Source of the DNA: Tubulanus polymorphus
Taxonomy: Eukaryota; Nemertea; Palaeonemertea; Tubulaniformes; Tubulanidae
Length of the DNA: 64,000 bases
Assembly: GCF_964204645.1 (NCBI RefSeq)
Contig: NC_134025.1
Span: forward strand, 31,836,001-31,900,000
Direction of reading: 5' to 3'
Of this stretch, positions 62,201 to 64,000 are shown piece by piece. A program made the position numbers and the translations under genes. Below the pieces are notes generated by a model, which was not told the DNA's origin, searched no databases, and saw nothing but the letters and a program-made list of their open reading frames with translations. Each line of letters starts with the position of its first letter. Position 1 is the stretch's first letter.

Positions 62201-64000
62201 GATAGGTTAAGGTAAACTGAACTGATTTCGAGTAGATGGACTGAAAGATACAGATTTTTCTTGCAAAATAGGGTCCTAAAGATGATGAATTCTATCTTAA
62301 TTGTTGGGTTAGGGTGTACTGAACTGATGTTCAATAGATTGGTTGAAAGATTCAGAATTTTCTGACTACTTATAGTTCTGAAGTTGATTGATTCAATCTG
62401 AAAAGATGGGTTAAGGCGTATTGAACTGATTTCAAATAGATAGGTGGAAAGATTAAGAATTTTCTGGCTATTTATGCTCCTGAAGATGATGGACTCGATC
62501 TGAAATGATAGGTTAAGGTAAACTGAACTGATTCCGAGTAGATGGGATGAAAGATACAGATTTTTGTTGCAAAATAGGGTCCTAAAGATGATGAATTCTA
62601 TCTTAATTAATGGGTTAGGGTGTAATGAACTGATGTCAAATAGATAGGTTGAAAGAATCAGAATTTTCTGGCTGCTTTTGGTTCTGAAGATGATGGATTC
62701 AATCTGAAAAGATGGGTTTAGGCGAATTGAACTGATTTCAAATAGATAGGTGGAAAGATTCAGAATTTTCTGGCTGCTTTTGGTCCTAAAGATGATGAGT
62801 TCTATCTTAATTGATTGGTTAGGGTGTACTGACCTGATTTCAAATAGATAGGTGGAAAGATTAAGAATTTTCTGGCTATTTATGCTCCTGAAGATGATGG
62901 ACTCGATCTGAAACGTTAGGTTAAGGTAAACTGAACTGATTTCGTGTAGATGGACTGAAAGATACAGATTTTTCTTGCAAAATAGGGTCCTAAAGATGAT
63001 GAATTCTATCTTAATTGATGGGTTAGGGTGTACTGAACTGATTTCAAATAGATAGGTTGAAAGAATCAGAATTTTCTGGCTGCTTTTGGTTCTGAAGATG
63101 ATGGATTCAACCTGAAAAGATGTGTTAAGGCGTATTGAACTGATTTCAAATAGATAGGTGGAAAGATTCAGAATCTTCTGGGTACTTATGCTCCTGAAGA
63201 TGATGGACTCGATCTGAAATGATAGGTTAAGGCAAACTGAACTGATTTCGAGTAGATGGACTGATAGATACAGATTTTTCTTGCAAAATAGGGTCCTAAA
63301 GATGATGAGTTCTATCTTAATTGATGGGTTAGGGTGTACTGAACTGATTTCAAATAGATAGGTTGAAAGAATCAGAATTTTCTGGCTGCTTTTGGTTCTG
63401 AAGATGATGGATTCAATTTGAAAAGATGTGTTAAGGCGTATTAAACTGATTTCAAATAGATAGGTGGAAAGATTAAGAATTTTCTGGCTATTTATGCTCC
63501 TGAGGATGATGCACTCGATCTGGAATGATAGGTTAAGGTAGACTGAACTGATTTCGAGTAGATGGACTGAAAGATACAGATTTTTCTTGCAAAATAGGGT
63601 CCTAAAGATGATGAGTTCTATCTTAATTGATGGGTTAGGGTGTACTGAACTGATTTCAAATAGAAAGGTTGAAAGAATCAGAATTTTCTGGCTGCTTTTG
63701 GTTCTGAAGATGATGGATTCAATCTGAAAAGATGTGTTAAGGCGTATTGAACTGATTTCAAATAGATAGGTGGAAAGATTAAGAATTTTCTGGCTATTTA
63801 TGCTCCTGAAGATGATGGACTCGATCTGAAATGATAGGTTAAGGTAAACTGAACTTATTTCGAGAAGATGGACTGAAAGATACAGATTTTTCTTGCAAAA
63901 TAGGGTCCTAAAGATGATGAGTTCTATCTTAATTGATGGGTTAGGGTGTACTGAACTGATTTCAAATAGATAGGTTGAAAGAATCAGAATTTTCTGGCTG
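53251..64000 (-). CDS. Satellite open frame, at least 3,582 codons, runs off the window
   Basis: Reading plus-strand triplets in phase from 62335 to 64000, I found no TTA, CTA or TCA, so the minus frame is still open at the edge. From 53254 to 62334 it is also unbroken. It holds about 105 repeats of 34 residues in A-B-C order with some A-C skips. Internal methionines are rare (as in FQMES, KKNMYL), and no start with a leader or signal peptide is present. The 5' end, if any, lies beyond 64000. It could be a giant repetitive protein, a run of identical in-frame exons without introns, or a satellite whose 102-bp monomer happens to lack stops in one frame. Confidence 0.3.
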   Translation of the reverse strand, partial: SQKILILSTYLFEISSVHPNPSIKIELIIFRTLFCKKNLYLSVHLLEISSVYLNLSFQIESIIFRSINSQKILNLSTYLFEISSIRLNTSFQIESIIFRTKSSQKILILSTFLFEISSVHPNPSIKIELIIFRTLFCKKNLYLSVHLLEISSVYLNLSFQIECIILRSINSQKILNLSTYLFEISLIRLNTSFQIESIIFRTKSSQKILILSTYLFEISSVHPNPSIKIELIIFRTLFCKKNLYLSVHLLEISSVCLNLSFQIESIIFRSISTQKILNLSTYLFEISSIRLNTSFQVESIIFRTKSSQKILILSTYLFEISSVHPNPSIKIEFIIFRTLFCKKNLYLSVHLHEISSVYLNLTFQIESIIFRSINSQKILNLSTYLFEIRSVHPNQSIKIELIIFRTKSSQKILNLSTYLFEISSIRLNPSFQIESIIFRTKSSQKILILSTYLFDISSLHPNPLIKIEFIIFRTLFCNKNLYLSSHLLGISSVYLNLSFQIESIIFRSINSQKILNLSTYLFEISSIRLNPSFQIESINFRTISSQKILNLSTNLLNISSVHPNPTIKIEFIIFRTLFCKKNLYLSVHLLEISSVYLNLSFQIESIIFRSINSQKILNLSTYLFEISSIRLSPSFQIESIIFRTKGSQKILILSTYLFEISSVHPNPSIKIEFIIFRTLFCKKNMYLSVHLLEISSVYLNLSFQIESIIFRSISTQKILNLSTYLFEISSIRLNTSFQIESIIFRTKSSQKILILSTYLFEISSVHPYPSIKIELIIFRTLFCKKNLYLSVHLFEISSVCLNLSFQIESIIFRSISTQKILNLSTYLFEISSIRLNTSFQVESIIFRTKSSQKILILSTYLFEISSVHPNPSIKIEFIIFRTLFCKKNLYLSVNLHEISSVYLNLSFQIESIIFRSINSQKILNLSTYLFEISSVHPNQSIKIELIIFRTLLCKKNMYLSVHLLEISSVYLNLSFQIESIIFRSISTQKMLNLSTYLFEISSIRLNTSFQIESIIFRTKSSQKILILSTYLFEISSVHPNPSIKIEFIIFRTLFCKKNLYLSVHLLEISSVYLNLSFQIESIIFRSINSQKILNLSTYLFEISSIRLNPSFQIESIIFRTKSSQKILILSTYLFDISSLHPNPLIKIEYIIFRTLICNKNLYLTSHLLGISSVYLNLSFQMESIIFRSINSQKILNLSTHLFEISSIRLNPSFQIESINFRSISSQKILNLSTNLLNISSVHPNPTIKIEFINFRTLFCKKNLYLSVHLLEISSVYLNLSFQIESIIFRSINSQKILNLSTYLFEISSIRLSPSFQIESIIFRTKGSQKILILSTYLFEISSVHPNPSIKIEFIIFRTLFCKKNLYLSVHLLEISSVYLNLSFQIESIIIRSINSQKILNLSTYLFEISSIRLSPSFQIESIIFRTKGSQKILILSTYLFEISSVHPNPSIEIEFIISRTLFCKKNLYLSVHLLEISSVYLTLSFQIESIIFRRISTQKILNLSTYLFEISSIRLNTSFQIESIIFRTKSSQKILILSTYVFEISSVHPNPSIKIEFIIFRTLFCKKNLYLSVHLHEISSIYLNLSFQIESIIFRSINSQKILNLSTYLFEVSSVHSNPSIKIELIIFRTLFCKKNLYLSVHLLEISSVYLNLSFQIESIIFRSINSQKILNLSTYLFEVSSVHSNPSIKIELIIFRTLFCKKNLYLSVHLLEISSVYLNLSFQIESIIFRSINSQKILNLSTYLFEISSIRLNTSFQIESIIFRTKSSQKILILSTYLFEISSVHPNPSIKIELIIFRTLFCKKNLYLSVHLLEISSVYLNLSFQIESIIFRSINSQKILNLSTYLFEISSIRLNTSFQIESIIFRTKSSQKILILSTFLFEISSVHPNPSIKIELIIFRTLFCKKNLYLSVHLLEISSVYLNLSFQIECIILRSINSQKILNLSTYLFEISLIRLNTSFQIESIIFRTKSSQKILILSTYLFEISSVHPNPSIKIELIIFRTLFCKKNLYLSVHLLEISSVCLNLSFQIESIIFRSISTQKILNLSTYLFEISSIRLNTSFQVESIIFRTKSSQKILILSTYLFEISSVHPNPSIKIEFIIFRTLFCKKNLYLSVHLHEISSVYLNLTFQIESIIFRSINSQKILNLSTYLFEIRSVHPNQSIKIELIIFRTKSSQKILNLSTYLFEISSIRLNPSFQIESIIFRTKSSQKILILSTYLFDISSLHPNPLIKIEFIIFRTLFCNKNLYLSSHLLGISSVYLNLSFQIESIIFRSINSQKILNLSTCLFEISSIRLNPSFQIESINFRTISSQKILNLSTNLLNISSVHPNPTIKIEFIIFRTLFCKKNLYLSVHLLEISSVCLNLSFQIESIIFRSISTQKILNLSTYLFEISSIRLNTSFQVESIIFRTKSSQKILILSTYLFEISSVHPNPSIKIEFIIFRTLFCKKNLYLSVHLLEISSVYLNLSFQIDSIIFRSIKSQKILNLSTYLFEISSIRLNPSFQIESIIFRTKSSQKILILSTYLFDISSLHPNPLNKIEFIIFRTLICNKNLYLTSHLLGISSVYLNLSFQMESIIFRSINSQKILNLSTYLFEISSIRLNPSFQIESINFRSISSQKVLNLSTNLFEISSVHPNPSIKIEFIIFRTLFCKKNLYLSVNLHEISSVYLNLLFQIESIIFRSINSQKILNLSTYLFEISSVHPNQSIKIELIIFRTLLCKKNMYLSVHLLEIGSVYLNLSFQIESIIFRSISTQKMLNLSTYLFEISSIRLNTSFQIESNIFRTKSSQKILILSTYLFEISSVHPNPYIKIEFIIFRTLFCKKNLYLSVHLLEISSVYLNLSFQIESIIFRSINSQKILNLSTYLFEISSIRLNPSFQIESIIFRTKSSQKILILSTYLFDISSLHPNPLIKIEFIIFRTLFCKKNLYLSVHLLEISSVYLNLSFQMESIIFRSINSQKILNLSTHLFEISSIRLNTSFQIESINFRSISSQKILNLSTNLLNISSVHPNPTIKIEFIIFRTLFCKKNLYLSVHLLEISSVYLNLSFKIESIIFRSINSQKILSLSTYLFEISSVHPNPSIKIEFIIFRTLFCKKNLYLSVNLLEISSVYLNLSFQIESIIFRSINSQKILNLSTYLFEISSIRLSQSFQIESIIFRTKGSQKILILSTYLFEISSVLPNPSIKIEFVIFRTLFCKKNLYLSVHLLVISSVDLNLSFQIESTIFRSINNQKIPNLSTFLFEISSVHPNPSIKIELIIFRTLFCKKNLYLSVHLLEISSVYLNLSFQIESIIFRSINSQKILNLSTYLFEISSIRPNTSFQIESIIFRTKSSQKILILSTYLFEISSVHLNPSIKIEFIIFRTLFCKKNLYLSVHLLEISSVYLNLSFQIDSIIFRSIKSQKILNLSTYLFEISSIRLNPSFQIESIIFRTKSSQKILILSTYLFDISSLHPNPLNKIEFIIFRTLICNKNLYLTSHLLGISSVYLNLSFQMESIIFRSINSQKILNLSTYLFEISSIRPNPSFQIESINFRSISSQKILNLSTNLLNISSVHHNPTIKIEFIIFRTLFCKKNLYLSVHLL

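Larger units (their letters stand above)
45616..64000. repeat. 102-bp satellite with 306-bp higher-order unit, about 180 monomers
   Basis: Every landmark recurs at multiples of 102 bases to the window edge. Three monomer types alternate. On the minus strand they read ISSVYLNLSFQIESIIFRS (A), ISSIRLNTSFQIESIIFRT (B) and ISSVHPNPSIKIEFIIFRT (C), each followed by a 15-residue linker. The usual order is A-B-C (306 bp), with some A-C dimers (204 bp) where B is missing. The left-most monomers near 45620-45900 are the most divergent, as expected at an array edge. Blocks are duplicated at larger offsets such as 5,304 bases (52 monomers). Confidence 0.97.

Overview
The window reads as nuclear DNA of an animal, most likely a marine invertebrate; that is inference from AT-rich non-coding DNA, GT-AG intron signals, many short inverted-repeat (MITE-like) elements, tRNA-derived SINE-like sequences, minisatellites and TTAGGG-like tracts. 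No bacterial gene organisation, CRISPR array or rRNA is visible, and I recognise no named gene family with confidence.

Bases 1 to about 41,000 hold three tandem, closely similar copies of one composite segment: segment 1 (231-10974, its 5' neighbour cut by the window edge), segment 2 (11853-29110) and segment 3 (29321-about 40960). Each carries, in order: a 64-bp CAG/CTG-rich minisatellite that forms an open, Q-rich minus-strand exon; a 49-bp upstream leader exon; a pair of about 198-bp inverted arms enclosing C-rich tracts, a CAG tract, a 40-bp minisatellite and an about 755-bp inverted-repeat element; opposed tRNA-like sequences; a SINE with a telomere-like tail; a two-membrane-segment reading frame; repeats with T-arm-like boxes; and a 178-bp hairpin element. 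Segments 2 and 3 also carry a block, here called Z (about 20440-23560 and 37588-40830), bounded by direct repeats and holding candidate plus-strand exons. Segment 2 is internally rearranged and contains about 1.4 kb of unique DNA (19027-20439). Element insertions with matching empty sites in sister segments give a relative history.

Bases 41,000 to 45,600 are mostly unique and hold a 37-bp GC-rich minisatellite, an inverted copy of a Z exon and a possible short spliced plus-strand gene ending near 44,678.

Bases 45,616 to 64,000 and beyond are one satellite array: a 102-bp monomer, about 180 copies, usually arranged as a three-monomer (306-bp) higher-order unit. One minus-strand frame is kept through the whole array with no frame-changing indel. 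It is broken by only three stop codons, all at the same glutamate codon, and is open for at least 10,747 bases at the right edge. At the left it exits into unique DNA and stops at 45598-45600. Whether this is a giant repeat protein gene or an ORF-permissive satellite is the main open question.

The likely genes work independently as far as can be seen: a duplicated minus-strand gene family led by the Q-rich exon, a duplicated plus-strand family in block Z, and the satellite frame.
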